Shown here: in pieces, positions 33,295-42,325 of the stretch
Layout of the letters: each line of letters opens with the position of its first letter
Position numbering within the stretch: position 1 is the stretch's first letter
Assembly (NCBI RefSeq): GCF_023913755.1
Contig: NZ_JAMXBJ010000046.1
Span: forward strand, 153,244 to 217,243
Origin: Pseudarthrobacter cellobiosi
GTDB taxonomy: Bacteria > Actinomycetota > Actinomycetes > Actinomycetales > Micrococcaceae
Length of the DNA stretch: 64,000 nucleotides
Reading direction: 5' to 3'
Made by a program: the position numbers and the translations under genes
The notes under the pieces: model-generated
What the model saw: the letters and a program-made list of their open reading frames with translations, nothing else
What the model was told of the DNA's origin: nothing
Database searches by the model: none

Positions 33295-34644
33295 ATGCAG
33301 GTGAACTCTGAGCCAACTACCCGCCAGTCCGCGCCCGGGCCCCCAGGTCCCGCGCCGCTGTCCCCCCAGGCGAGGGCCGCCGTCGTCGGTCATCAACTCA
33401 GCGCCGGGGACGCCGAAAAGGCGGCAGCGCTGCGGAAAATGAAGCTTGTGGCACTGGGACTCCTCATTGCCATGGCCATCATTTTTGTGTTCGCGTTCGC
33501 GCTGCAGAAGGAGCATCCGTGGCTGCAGTACGTCCGCGCCGCGGCCGAAGGCGGCATGGTGGGCGCGCTGGCCGACTGGTTCGCCGTCACCGCGCTGTTC
33601 AAGTACCCCATGGGCATCAAGATCCCGCACACCGCCATTATCCCGCGCCGCAAGGACCAGATCGGGGCGTCGCTGGGTGAGTTTGTGGAGACCAATTTCC
33701 TGTCCGAACAGGTGGTCCAGGACAAGCTGGCCAGCGTGAACGTCGCCCGGAAGGCCGGCCAATGGCTCGCCGGGCCGGGTGGCGCCGAGCGCGTGGCGAA
33801 GGATGGCGCCGCCGTCATCCGCGGTGCGTTCAAGGTGTTGAACGACGACGACGTCCAGGCGGTCATCGAGGGAATGGTGCGTAAGCACCTGCTGGCTCCG
33901 CCGTGGGGACCGCCGGTGGGCAGGATGGCGGAACGGATTTTTGCCGACGGGCACCACCACAAGCTGGTGGACCTGCTGGTGGACCGCGCCGCGGACTGGG
34001 TGGACGACAACCACGAAACCGTCAGCCGGCTGGTCTCGGACCGCTCCCCCACCTGGGTTCCGCAGTTTGTTGACGGGCTCGTGGGCGACAAGGTGTACGT
34101 GGAGATCCTCAAGTTCACGCGCGCCGTCCAGTCCGATCCGAACCACCAGGTCCGGCAGCAGATCGACAAATACCTGAACGACCTCGCGCAGGACCTTCAG
34201 CACGATCCCGCGATGATCGCCCGGGCCGAGGACATCAAGGCACAGGTTCTGGGAGATCCAGAGGTCCGCGAATTAGCCTCCCGCACTTGGGGAACCGTGA
34301 AGGGCGCCCTGTTGTCTGCGGTGGACGATCCGGAGAGTGAACTGACGGTTCGGTTCAAGGCGGCCGTGCGCGATTTCGGCTCACGCCTGGTGAACGACGC
34401 CGAGCTGGCCGGCAAGGTCAACGCCTGGATCGGCGACGCCGCCGGTTACCTGGTGCGGACCTACCGCTCCGACATCGCCGCAGTGATCACCGATACTGTG
34501 GCCCGCTGGGATGCCGAGGAAACGTCGCAGAAGATCGAACTCCAGGTGGGCAAGGACCTGCAGTTCATCCGGATCAACGGCACCGTGGTGGGCTCCCTGG
34601 CCGGGCTGGTCATCTTCAGCGCGGCGCACCTGGTCTTCGGTTAG
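33295..34644 (+). CDS. DUF445 family membrane protein
   Basis: A 449-residue protein with one TM near the N terminus (LVALGLLIAMAIIFVFAFAL) and one at the extreme C terminus (VVGSLAGLVIFSAAHLVFG), with a large helical domain between. The signature region AAAEGGMVGALADWFAVTAL, then FKYPMGIKIPHTAIIPRRKD, is diagnostic of DUF445 (YheB-like). TAGGCT is exactly 6 nt before the ATG, so the mRNA is probably leaderless. The function of the family is unknown. Confidence 0.93.
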   Translation: MQVNSEPTTRQSAPGPPGPAPLSPQARAAVVGHQLSAGDAEKAAALRKMKLVALGLLIAMAIIFVFAFALQKEHPWLQYVRAAAEGGMVGALADWFAVTALFKYPMGIKIPHTAIIPRRKDQIGASLGEFVETNFLSEQVVQDKLASVNVARKAGQWLAGPGGAERVAKDGAAVIRGAFKVLNDDDVQAVIEGMVRKHLLAPPWGPPVGRMAERIFADGHHHKLVDLLVDRAADWVDDNHETVSRLVSDRSPTWVPQFVDGLVGDKVYVEILKFTRAVQSDPNHQVRQQIDKYLNDLAQDLQHDPAMIARAEDIKAQVLGDPEVRELASRTWGTVKGALLSAVDDPESELTVRFKAAVRDFGSRLVNDAELAGKVNAWIGDAAGYLVRTYRSDIAAVITDTVARWDAEETSQKIELQVGKDLQFIRINGTVVGSLAGLVIFSAAHLVFG

Positions 34645-34695
34645 CCGCGCCTTCCCGTCTCGCCCTTCCCGTCTCGCGCCGTTAGGTGCTGGCGG

Positions 34696-35445
34696 CTACG
34701 CGAATGACTCGAGCTGCACGCCGGCCGCTTCGAGCCCGGCACGAACACCGGCGGCCATCTCCACAGCCCCGGGGGTGTCGCCATGGATGCACAGGGAGTC
34801 TGGCCTGACCTGAACCACCGTTCCGTCCACGGCCACAACTTCGCCCTTCGTCGCGAGGCGCACGGCGCGCTGAACGATCGAGCCGACGTCGTGCAGGACA
34901 GCACCCGGCTGGGAACGCGGCACCAAGGTCCCGTCCGCCTGGTAGGCGCGGTCCACAAAGGCCTCCACAAAGACGGGGTGGCCGGCTTCTTTGGCCTGGA
35001 TCAGCAGCTGCGAGCCCGGCAGTCCAAGGATCGGCAGGCCGGGGTCGTAGGCCTGGATGGCGGCAACCACGGCGGACGCCTGCTCGGCGTCGTGGACGAG
35101 GCGGTTGTAGAGGGCGCCGTGGGGTTTGACGTAGTCAACGGAGGCACCGACAGCGTGCGCCACGCCGTCGAGCGCGCCCAGCTGGTAGAGGACGTCGCCG
35201 AAGAGCTCGTCGAAGGACATGTCCAGCGACCGGCGGCCGAAGCCGGCCAGGTCCCGGTACCCCACGTGCGCACCAACGGTCACGTCAAGTTCGAAGGCGG
35301 CGCGGCAGCTGTCCAGCATGGTGACGGGATCCCCAGCGTGGAAGCCGCATGCCACGTTCGCGCTGGTCACCAGCCGGAACATGGCGGCGTCGTCCCCCAT
35401 GTTCCACGAGCCGAACGATTCGCCGAGGTCAGCGTTAAGATCCAA
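34696..35445 (-). CDS. pxpA: 5-Oxoprolinase subunit A (LamB/YcsF family)
   Basis: A 249-residue enzyme subunit starting at a TTG codon, giving (M)DLNADLGESFGSWNMGDDA, the invariant family N terminus; GGAAGG lies about 8 nt before the TTG. The frame is open to 35529, but that part is shadow of the upstream gene. Further motifs are ANVACGFHAGDPVTM, VGAHVGYRDLAGFGRRS and DSLCIHGDTPGAVE. PxpA acts with PxpB and PxpC to hydrolyse 5-oxoproline to glutamate with ATP. Neither partner gene is in the window. The start overlaps the EcsC-like gene by 11 nt. Confidence 0.93.
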   Translation of the reverse strand: MDLNADLGESFGSWNMGDDAAMFRLVTSANVACGFHAGDPVTMLDSCRAAFELDVTVGAHVGYRDLAGFGRRSLDMSFDELFGDVLYQLGALDGVAHAVGASVDYVKPHGALYNRLVHDAEQASAVVAAIQAYDPGLPILGLPGSQLLIQAKEAGHPVFVEAFVDRAYQADGTLVPRSQPGAVLHDVGSIVQRAVRLATKGEVVAVDGTVVQVRPDSLCIHGDTPGAVEMAAGVRAGLEAAGVQLESFA

Positions 35446-36238
35446 GGTTGTTGCCTTCCAGAGTAAGTTTTTCCGGTTCCGCCGCCACGGCCTTGAGCTC
35501 CCCCGGGATGGTGTCCGGCATGGGGCCAAAGGCTTCCTTGGCGTTCGCCACCACGGCGCGGCCCATTATGAGGTTACCGGCACCGCCCACCACCGCGCCG
35601 ATGCCGAACGGAAGCGCCCGGCCAAGCAGCGCAGTGCCCTGGCGTTTGAGCAGGTTATTGAGGAAGGCCTTCTGGATCTTGTTCCGGATGGCACCGAAGC
35701 CCGACGGCATGGACTTGGTCAGCACGTTGCCCCATGCCTGGGTGGCGCTGGCTCCCTTGCCCATGGCCTGGCCGCTCAGCGTTCCCAGCAGTGAAGTCCC
35801 CTCCTCGCCCAGCATGATGGCCATGACCATGGTGCTGGCCTTCTCCGGGTTGGTCAGCCGGATGCCATGAAGTTCCGCCAGCGAGGTGGCATAAAGTGCC
35901 GTGGCTTCGAGGAAACCAACGGTCGCCGCAGCGGAGAGGCCCAGGGAGGCCACGGTTCCGACGCCGGGTACGACGGCAGTTGCCCCGACGATCGCACCGC
36001 CGCCGGTCACCGCCCGAAGGTAGTCGCGTTCGAGGATCTCCGCGAGCCTGGCGGCGCTGGCGTGCGGGTGTTTGCGTTGCAGCCGCCGGACGTAGGCGAG
36101 CACCAGCGGCCGCTGGATTTCGACTGCCCTGAGGAGCATGTTGTGGACTCCGGGTTTCGGCCTGCCGTCGGCGTCGAATACCGCGTTGTGGGCGGTCTCC
36201 TGTGCGATACGTACTGCGGGATTGCTGCGCTTGGCCAT
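35435..36238 (-). CDS. EcsC-like protein
   Basis: A 267-residue protein from the ATG at 36238 (GAGGTGACC immediately upstream). The pattern AVTGGGAIVGATAVVPGVGT, then LSAAATVGFLEATALYATSL, with LLGRALPFGIGAVVGGAGNL near the C terminus, resembles the glycine-rich amphipathic helices of the EcsC family. They could associate with membranes but are not classical TM segments. The function is unknown. It is co-directional and overlapping with pxpA, although no biochemical link is known. Confidence 0.78.
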   Translation of the reverse strand: MAKRSNPAVRIAQETAHNAVFDADGRPKPGVHNMLLRAVEIQRPLVLAYVRRLQRKHPHASAARLAEILERDYLRAVTGGGAIVGATAVVPGVGTVASLGLSAAATVGFLEATALYATSLAELHGIRLTNPEKASTMVMAIMLGEEGTSLLGTLSGQAMGKGASATQAWGNVLTKSMPSGFGAIRNKIQKAFLNNLLKRQGTALLGRALPFGIGAVVGGAGNLIMGRAVVANAKEAFGPMPDTIPGELKAVAAEPEKLTLEGNNLGS

Positions 36239-36392
36239 GGTCACCTCTGCTTCGGTACTGCTTCTGTCCGCCGGCAGTTTTTGGCTGCGGCCCTGCCTTA
36301 ACACTAAGGGTGCTTAAGAATAAGCGGTCCCGGCCCCAACCGACCCACGCCGTGGAGTTCTGCCAAAAACCAGCCGAGCCTAGACTTGCCCT

Positions 36393-37730
36393 ATGCCCAC
36401 GCTCCAAGCCCTGCGGCCCTTTGCGCACCGCGAGTACCGGGTCCTCATAGCGGCGCTGGCCATCTCCATTTTCGGATCGGGAATGTGGGCTGTCGCCATG
36501 GTCTACCAGGTGATCCACCTCGGCGGCGGCCCGCTGGAACTGTCCCTGGTGGCCACTGCCGGCAGCATCGGCCTGGTGGCGTTTGTCCTCGCGGGCGGTA
36601 TCGCCGCGGACCGCGTGCCGCAGCGGCTCCTCATCATTGCCGTTGAAGGTGCCAACCTCGCCGTTATCGCGGCGATCAGCGGGCTGGCCATGGCCGGCTG
36701 GCTGCAGCTGTGGCATCTCGCCGTGGGCAGCTTCGTCCTGGGCGTAGGCGCCGCGTTCTTCTTCCCCGCCTACTCCGCGATCCTGCCGCGCATCCTGCCG
36801 CCCGAAGACCTGCTGGCCGCGAACGGCATGGAGGGGACCATGCGGCCCATCCTCCAGCAGGCGGCCGGACCCGCCGTCGCGGGCGTGGTGGTGGCGGCGC
36901 TCTCGCCGTCGCACGCCGTGACCGGAGTGGCCACCTGCCACCTCCTGGCGTTCATCGTCCTGAATTTCCTGGGGCGCCATGCCCTGGAGGCGCCAGCGAA
37001 CGGGGCCGACGGCGGGGCTCACGGCCGGGCTGACCGCGGAGGCGCCGAGACAACGGGCGCCGCGAAAACGTCCTTCTTCCACGACCTCCGCGAGGGCATC
37101 AGCTACACCATCCTCACGCCGTGGCTGCTGTGGACCTTGCTGTGGGCCTGCGTCTCGGTGCTCTTCCTGATCGGCCCCATCGAAGTGCTGATGCCGTTTG
37201 TGGTCCGCGACCAACTCGGCGGCGATTCGAGCATGTTCGGCTTCCTGCTGGCCGTGATGGGCGTGGGCGGGGCCGTCGGCTCGCTGATCACCGCGTCCCT
37301 GAAACTGCCGCGCCGCTACCTCACGGTGATGATGGTGTCCTGGGGTGCGGGCAGCCTGCCACTGGCCGCCGTCGGCATTCTGGACAGCTTCTGGACCGTG
37401 GCCGCCGCAATGTTCGTCTGGGGCGCCACCGGCAGCGTGGGCATGGTCATCTGGGGAACGCTGCTGCAACGACGCGTGCCCAGCCACCTGCTGGGAAGGG
37501 TCTCCAGCCTGGACTTCTTTGTGTCCCTCGCGCTGATGCCCATCTCCATGGCACTGGCCGGACCGGCAGCCGAGGTCTTCCCCATCTGGGCAATCTTCCT
37601 TGCCGCCGGCGTCGTCTGCCCCGTCCTGGCGGTGATCGCCATGATCGCCGCCCGGATGCCCGCCGACGAACTGGCTCACCCGCTGGACAGGCCAGTTGTG
37701 GTGGAACGCACGACGGCGGCAGGAGACTGA
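36393..37730 (+). CDS. MFS efflux transporter (MFS_3 / EntS-like)
   Basis: A 445-residue, 12-TM major facilitator of the macrolide- or enterobactin-exporter type. TM1 begins REYRVLIAALAISIFGSGMW and motif A reads GGIAADRVPQRLLIIAVE. The central cytoplasmic loop (about residues 195-225) is Gly/Ala-rich. TAGACT lies exactly 6 nt before the ATG, so the mRNA is probably leaderless. The substrate is unknown; siderophore export is conceivable for this subfamily, but the gene is 20 kb from the siderophore operon. Confidence 0.88.
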   Translation: MPTLQALRPFAHREYRVLIAALAISIFGSGMWAVAMVYQVIHLGGGPLELSLVATAGSIGLVAFVLAGGIAADRVPQRLLIIAVEGANLAVIAAISGLAMAGWLQLWHLAVGSFVLGVGAAFFFPAYSAILPRILPPEDLLAANGMEGTMRPILQQAAGPAVAGVVVAALSPSHAVTGVATCHLLAFIVLNFLGRHALEAPANGADGGAHGRADRGGAETTGAAKTSFFHDLREGISYTILTPWLLWTLLWACVSVLFLIGPIEVLMPFVVRDQLGGDSSMFGFLLAVMGVGGAVGSLITASLKLPRRYLTVMMVSWGAGSLPLAAVGILDSFWTVAAAMFVWGATGSVGMVIWGTLLQRRVPSHLLGRVSSLDFFVSLALMPISMALAGPAAEVFPIWAIFLAAGVVCPVLAVIAMIAARMPADELAHPLDRPVVVERTTAAGD

Positions 37731-37805
37731 CGCACCCCGTCACCAGAGACGGCGCAGTCACGTCAGGCGCGTCACCCCAGGCGGGAGCCTCACCTCACAG
37801 GCGCC

Positions 37806-40139
37806 TCACCTCACAATGGGGAGGCTCGCCGTCGGGGGCCCACTGGGGAAGACAGTACGTTCCGGAACCTCAAAGGGGTCCAGGGCAACCCGGACCGCTT
37901 CTTCGCCGATGCTATGCACCTGGCCGCGGACATCCACGTCCAGCGGTCCGCCGCTGCGGACGCTGAGCGTGAGTGCGCCGGCGTCGAGCTCCACCAGTAG
38001 CAGCCGGCCCTGGATCTTCAGGTGGAAGGACAGCGCCTCCCACTCCGCCGGAAGCCGCGGATCGAAGAACGGCACGTGGCCTTGGTCCCGGAGCCCCGCA
38101 AAGCCGGAGACCAGCGAGCTCCAGACTCCCCCGGCGGAGGCGATGTGCACGCCGTCGATGGTGTTGCCGTGGGTGTCGTCGAGGTCAATGAAAACGGCGT
38201 TGGTGAAGTGCTTCAGGGCAGCTTCGGGGTGCCCCACCTCGGCGGCCATGATCCCCTGCACGCAGGCGGACAGGGTGGAATCGCCGGTGGTGATGGGGTC
38301 GTAGAAATCGAACGCGCGGCGCTTCTCATCGGCGGAGAAATCCTGCCACTGCAGGAACATGGCCAGCACAGTGTCTGCCTGCTTCAACACCTGGTGGCGG
38401 TAGATCACCAGCGGGTGGAAGTGGAGCAGCAGCGGGTACTTGGACCGGGGAGTGGTCCAGTCCCACGACTCCAGGGTCATGAAGTCGTTGTCCTGCGAGA
38501 AGACCTGCAGGTCTTCGTCGAAGGGCAGCTGCATGCGGTTGGCGGCCTGCTCCCACAGCTCGCGTTCGGCGTCGTCGATCTCCGGATGGTCCAGCGCTGC
38601 GGCGGCGCGCAGGTTAAACCGGGCCATCACGTTGGTGTAGAGGTTGTCGTTGACAACCGCCGTGTACTCGTCCGGTCCGGTGACGCCGTGGATGTGGAAG
38701 AGGCCGTCCTTGCCGAAGAAGCCCAGGGAGCTCCACATGCGGGCGGTTTCGATCAGGAGTTCAGCGCCCATGCCCTCGCGGAAGGTTGCGTCGCCGCTGG
38801 CCCACAGGTAGCGGTTGGTGGCAAAGGCGATGGCGGCTGCGATATGGAACTGCGCCGTGCCGGCAGCGTAATAGGCGCTGGCTTCCAACCCATTGATGGT
38901 GCGCCACGGGAACAGTGCCCCGTCCACGCTGAGCTCCTTGGCCCGGATCTTGGCGGCCGGCAGCATGTCGTGCCGGAACTCCAGGACCTGGCGGGCACCG
39001 TCGGGGTTCGTGTAGGTGAGGTAGGGCAGGAGGTAGACCTCCTGGTCCCAGAAGTAGTGCCCCTCGTAACCCGATCCGGTGACCCCCTTTGCGGGGATGC
39101 CGGCGATGTCCGCCCGCGCGGTGGCCTGGGCCAGCTGGAACAGGTTCCACCGGATGGCCTGCTGGAGCTCGGGCTGGCCACCCACCACGATGTCCGAGGT
39201 ATCCCAGTACGCGCGGTAATGCTCGCGGCTCTCGGTGAAGATGTCCTCCACAGACCGGAGCCCGGCTTCGGCGGCCTCCGCCGCGTCCCGGTCCGAGTCC
39301 TGGACGCCGCGGCCGGCGGCATAGCTGACGCTCTTTTCGAGCCGGAACGGCTCGTCGGCGCGGACGGCAAGGACGTACCGGACGCTGCTGTCGTCTTCGC
39401 CTGCAACGGTCTCAAAGGGCTGGTGGCCGGCGGAAGTCCAGTGGTCCACGGCGATTCCCACGCGCTGCCCGGATTCCGCCGCTTCCCAGGAGAGACGGAG
39501 CGAGCCGTCGCCGCCGTCGGTCCTTACCGGCAGGAGAACCCGGCCTGCGTGCCGGCCTGCCCGGCGCGGGTCGTGCGCCGAGTGGTCCTCCACAGGCTGG
39601 TCCTGGCGGTTGATAACGGAGGACGTCACGTCGGCGGAAACCTCGCGGTCCGCGGCGACTTCGAGCGAGATGCCCAGGCTGCCGCGTGAGGCGAAGCCCA
39701 CGGCGCGGCGTTCTGTGGTGGTCACCGTGGCGCCGGACCGGCACAGCCACGTGATCCGGCATTCGTAGATGCCGGTGGCGAAGTCGACGGAGCGGCGGAA
39801 GTCCAGCACGGCTGATTCGGCGAGGGTCAGGCTCTCGCCGTCGATGATCACCGTGAAGTTGTTCGCATCCGGGATGTAGATGATCCGCTGTCCGGTCCGG
39901 GCGAAGCCGAACGCGTTCTCCGCATGCTTGATGTCCCAGATCTCATGGAGGCCGTTGATGAAGCTGCCCGGAAGGTCTGCGTCCGAGGCCGCCCAGTGCG
40001 CACCGCGGATACCCAGATGGCCGTTGCCCAGGGCAAAGAGCGTCTCAAGGGTGCCCGCGCTGCCCGGCTGGTGCTGTGTTTCCACAAGCTGCCAGGGGGT
40101 GTTGGGGAACCGTTCACGGTCCGCGGTGATAAGAGCCAT
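37806..40139 (-). CDS. Glycoside hydrolase family 65 disaccharide phosphorylase (maltose/trehalose/kojibiose type)
   Basis: A 777-residue cytoplasmic enzyme of GH65 length. An N-terminal beta-sandwich (FALGNGHLGIRGAHWAASDA) precedes the (alpha/alpha)6 barrel, with the family segment YEGHYFWDQEVYLLPYLTYT. The general acid Glu is in HGVTGPDEYTAVVNDNLYTN (about residue 490). It phosphorolyses an alpha-glucobiose to beta-glucose 1-phosphate. The beta-phosphoglucomutase gene lies 82 nt upstream on the same strand and supplies the next step, which confirms the inverting phosphorylase role. Which disaccharide is used cannot be read here. Confidence 0.93.
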   Translation of the reverse strand: MALITADRERFPNTPWQLVETQHQPGSAGTLETLFALGNGHLGIRGAHWAASDADLPGSFINGLHEIWDIKHAENAFGFARTGQRIIYIPDANNFTVIIDGESLTLAESAVLDFRRSVDFATGIYECRITWLCRSGATVTTTERRAVGFASRGSLGISLEVAADREVSADVTSSVINRQDQPVEDHSAHDPRRAGRHAGRVLLPVRTDGGDGSLRLSWEAAESGQRVGIAVDHWTSAGHQPFETVAGEDDSSVRYVLAVRADEPFRLEKSVSYAAGRGVQDSDRDAAEAAEAGLRSVEDIFTESREHYRAYWDTSDIVVGGQPELQQAIRWNLFQLAQATARADIAGIPAKGVTGSGYEGHYFWDQEVYLLPYLTYTNPDGARQVLEFRHDMLPAAKIRAKELSVDGALFPWRTINGLEASAYYAAGTAQFHIAAAIAFATNRYLWASGDATFREGMGAELLIETARMWSSLGFFGKDGLFHIHGVTGPDEYTAVVNDNLYTNVMARFNLRAAAALDHPEIDDAERELWEQAANRMQLPFDEDLQVFSQDNDFMTLESWDWTTPRSKYPLLLHFHPLVIYRHQVLKQADTVLAMFLQWQDFSADEKRRAFDFYDPITTGDSTLSACVQGIMAAEVGHPEAALKHFTNAVFIDLDDTHGNTIDGVHIASAGGVWSSLVSGFAGLRDQGHVPFFDPRLPAEWEALSFHLKIQGRLLLVELDAGALTLSVRSGGPLDVDVRGQVHSIGEEAVRVALDPFEVPERTVFPSGPPTASLPIVR

Positions 40140-40221
40140 GGTGTTGGGGTCCTTTGGCGTTGTGCGTTGCGGGGAAGTGCTTCGTGCCTGAGGCCGGGGG
40201 AGCGTCAGGCGGCGATGGCTG

Positions 40222-41025
40222 TTAGAGCAGTTCGTCGAGGTCGTTGACCACGCTTGTGGCTCCGGCGTCGATCAGGGTCTGCCGGCCGGCGCCGCGGTCC
40301 ACGCCGATCACCGAGTGGAACTGCCCCGCGTGTCCGGCCTGGACACCCGAGACGGCGTCCTCAACCACCACGCATTCTTCGCTGGGCAGCCCCAGCAGTT
40401 CCGCGGCGTACTGGTACGTGGCGGGGCTCGGTTTGCCGGGCAGGCCTTCGGCCGCGGCAACCACACCGTCAACCACTATTTCGAAGTACCCGTTCAGGCC
40501 GGCGGCCTTCAGGACAGCCGGTGCGTTCCGGGATGAGGATACGACGGCGACCTTGAGTCCGCGGTCCACGGCGGCTTCCAGGAAGCGCACCGAGCCCTCA
40601 AACGGCTGGACGCCAGCGCTGACGATTTCGTTGAAAACCTTGTTCTTCCGGTTGCCCAGTCCCTGGACGGTGGCGTTGGCGGGGTCCTGCTGCGTGCCGT
40701 CCTGCTGGGTGGCGTCCTGCCCGGCGTCCTCGGTGGAATCTTGACCGGCATTGCCGTCACTTGGCGCGCCTTCTGGCAGCACGATGCCGCGGGACGCCAG
40801 GAAGTCCCGGACGCCGTCGAACCTGGGCTTGCCGTCGATGTGATCGAAGTAGTCGTCCTCGCGGTAGCCGGGAACATCCGGACGGGACTTCAGGAAGCCC
40901 TCAAAGAGTTCCTTCCACGCCTGTTCGTGAACAGTGGCCGTGGGGGTCAGCACGCCGTCGAGGTCGAACAGGATGGCGGAGGCAGTGGTCCAGCTGGTGC
41001 TTTGGGTTTTCAGAACGTCAGTCAT
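40222..41025 (-). CDS. Beta-phosphoglucomutase family HAD phosphatase/mutase
   Basis: A 267-residue HAD-superfamily enzyme converting beta-glucose 1-phosphate to glucose 6-phosphate. Motif I is ILFDLDGVLTPTATVHEQAW (Asp21, Asp23), motif II VAVVSSSRNAPAVLKAAGL, and motif III/IV ECVVVEDAVSGVQAGHAGQF. The cap domain carries an unusual low-complexity insert at about residues 89-117, rich in Gln, Asp and Gly, before the conserved VQGLGNRKNKVFNE. It is first in the operon with the GH65 gene; the promoter and LacI-type operator lie about 405 nt upstream. Confidence 0.92.
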   Translation of the reverse strand: MTDVLKTQSTSWTTASAILFDLDGVLTPTATVHEQAWKELFEGFLKSRPDVPGYREDDYFDHIDGKPRFDGVRDFLASRGIVLPEGAPSDGNAGQDSTEDAGQDATQQDGTQQDPANATVQGLGNRKNKVFNEIVSAGVQPFEGSVRFLEAAVDRGLKVAVVSSSRNAPAVLKAAGLNGYFEIVVDGVVAAAEGLPGKPSPATYQYAAELLGLPSEECVVVEDAVSGVQAGHAGQFHSVIGVDRGAGRQTLIDAGATSVVNDLDELL

Positions 41026-41550
41026 GCGCGGTGTCCTTTCAGACGGCGGGCAACAGGCGGGATGTCACGGGCGGGTTGTCACAGGGAGGTAAGTAATGGG
41101 GCTATGTAAGTGGGGCTGTGCAAGCAGGCGGAACGTGGAAGAGCTGGCAGAAAAGCGGCGGGCAGCAAGTAGGGGTCCAAGCAGGAGCGGAGAGGGCGGC
41201 CACGATGCCGCCGGGTCAACAGGGGCGGCTAGGGCCACGGTAAAACCACGGCGGGCCGATGGGCTGCTGTTAACGTCTTCTTCCATCATGAGCGCCTTGG
41301 CACGGCCTGACAACTTGGCGGAGCAGGCACCGCGGCGCAGAGCGGGCAGGAGGCCTGGATGGAGGCCTGGCACATGGCATCTGTCCGGCTGCCCTTTCCG
41401 ATGGTTTCAACGGCCCGCAAAGAGTGGGCCACCGACGAGTGTAAGCGCTTACAAATTTCGCGCGCAACTGTTTTTTCTCATATTGCGATGCGGGGCACAC
41501 GCCCGGCCGGGCACAGGGTTCAACCGACGCGCTTGAACCGATTACGCAGT
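41026..41550. other. 525-nt non-coding leader/intergenic region of the GH65 operon
   Basis: No convincing gene lies between the beta-phosphoglucomutase start and the hydrolase stop. Open frames here have poor composition (runs of Arg, Pro and Ser) and no ribosome sites. The left part (41026-41430) would be a long untranslated leader if the promoter at 41438-41467 is the only one. The right part holds that promoter and its operator. Confidence 0.6.
41438..41467 (-). promoter_or_regulatory. Promoter with perfect LacI-family operator for the GH65 operon
   Basis: On the minus strand, TTGCGC and TACACT are separated by 18 nt. TGTAAGCGCTTACA (41440-41453) is a perfect 14-bp palindrome with the central CG of LacI/GalR-family operators and covers the -10. 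Binding would block transcription of the beta-phosphoglucomutase and GH65 genes. The cognate LacI regulator is not in the window. Confidence 0.65.
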
Positions 41551-42168
41551 TCAGCCGAGCACGTAGTGGCGTAGGAAGGCGCTGACGTCCACCATCTCCG
41601 TCTTGCTCATGGCGTGGCCCATGCCCGGATACGTCCTGGCGGTCAGCCGGGTGTTTTCGTTCAGCCATTGTCCGGTGTAGGCCGTGGCGTCCTCATTGAT
41701 CACCAGGTCCGCCTTGTCCCGCCCCCAGAAGAAGGGCGGCGGGGCTGTGAAGGATTCGGTCAGGGACAGCAGCTCGTTCTCCAGCACAAAACCGGAAAGC
41801 CCAACCGTGGCCTTGTAATCCGAGGGATGGAGCCGGAGCAGCGTGCTGGCCATGGCCATTCCCTGCGAGTAACCCAACAGACTCACGCTGACGTGCTGGC
41901 CCCTGACAGAGTTAATCCACGCCTGGACGGTATTGGTGGCAGCGATGACATCCGCGAAATCGTTGGCCAGGAAGTAGTCCAGCAGGAACCAGCCGTAGTG
42001 GTCGCCGATAACCACGGGGGCCCGCAGCGCAACACAAGTGAACTCGGCCGGCAGGTATTCGAACAGCCGCACCATCCGCGACTCATCGGTGCCATAGCCA
42101 TGCATCAGGACAAGCAGCGGCGTGCCGTCCCGTTCAGCCTCCGGCTTGGACCAAACAACTGTCTCCAT
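41551..42168 (-). CDS. Carboxylesterase / phospholipase-like alpha/beta hydrolase
   Basis: A 205-residue serine hydrolase of the YpfH/carboxylesterase-2 group. The oxyanion region is LLVLMHGYGTDESRMVRLFE and the nucleophile elbow is LLGYSQGMAMASTLLRLHP (Ser about residue 101). A late Asp is in VINEDATAY and the catalytic His is in YPGMGHAMSKTEM. No signal peptide is present, so it is cytoplasmic. TAGGCT lies exactly 6 nt before the ATG, suggesting a leaderless mRNA. It is upstream of the GH65 operon on the same strand but separated by that operon's own promoter. Confidence 0.9.
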   Translation of the reverse strand: METVVWSKPEAERDGTPLLVLMHGYGTDESRMVRLFEYLPAEFTCVALRAPVVIGDHYGWFLLDYFLANDFADVIAATNTVQAWINSVRGQHVSVSLLGYSQGMAMASTLLRLHPSDYKATVGLSGFVLENELLSLTESFTAPPPFFWGRDKADLVINEDATAYTGQWLNENTRLTARTYPGMGHAMSKTEMVDVSAFLRHYVLG

Positions 42169-42325
42169 TAGATCAGCCTAGCCAGTGGCGCCACTGAGCA
42201 GGCACGACGCCCACCCGAGGCCCGCCCAGTGATTGAATCGCGCCCCTCCGGGCTGTAGCGTGAGCGTACGACAGCATGCTTATCAAGTTCGGCACCACTT
42301 GTACTCGAACAACAAGGAGCAAGTC

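Noticed and set aside
35655..37679. 674-codon minus-strand frame across the EcsC-like and MFS genes
   Set aside because: It crosses two genes supported by homology on both strands and has a low-complexity His/Gln/Gly-rich translation.
38022..39689. 555-codon plus-strand frame opposite the GH65 gene
   Set aside because: Antisense shadow; the GH65 catalytic and structural motifs are on the minus strand.
41065..41536. Open frames in the gap upstream of the GH65 operon as a candidate LacI gene
   Set aside because: No HTH or periplasmic-binding motif, no ribosome site, and Arg/Pro/Ser-rich composition on both strands.
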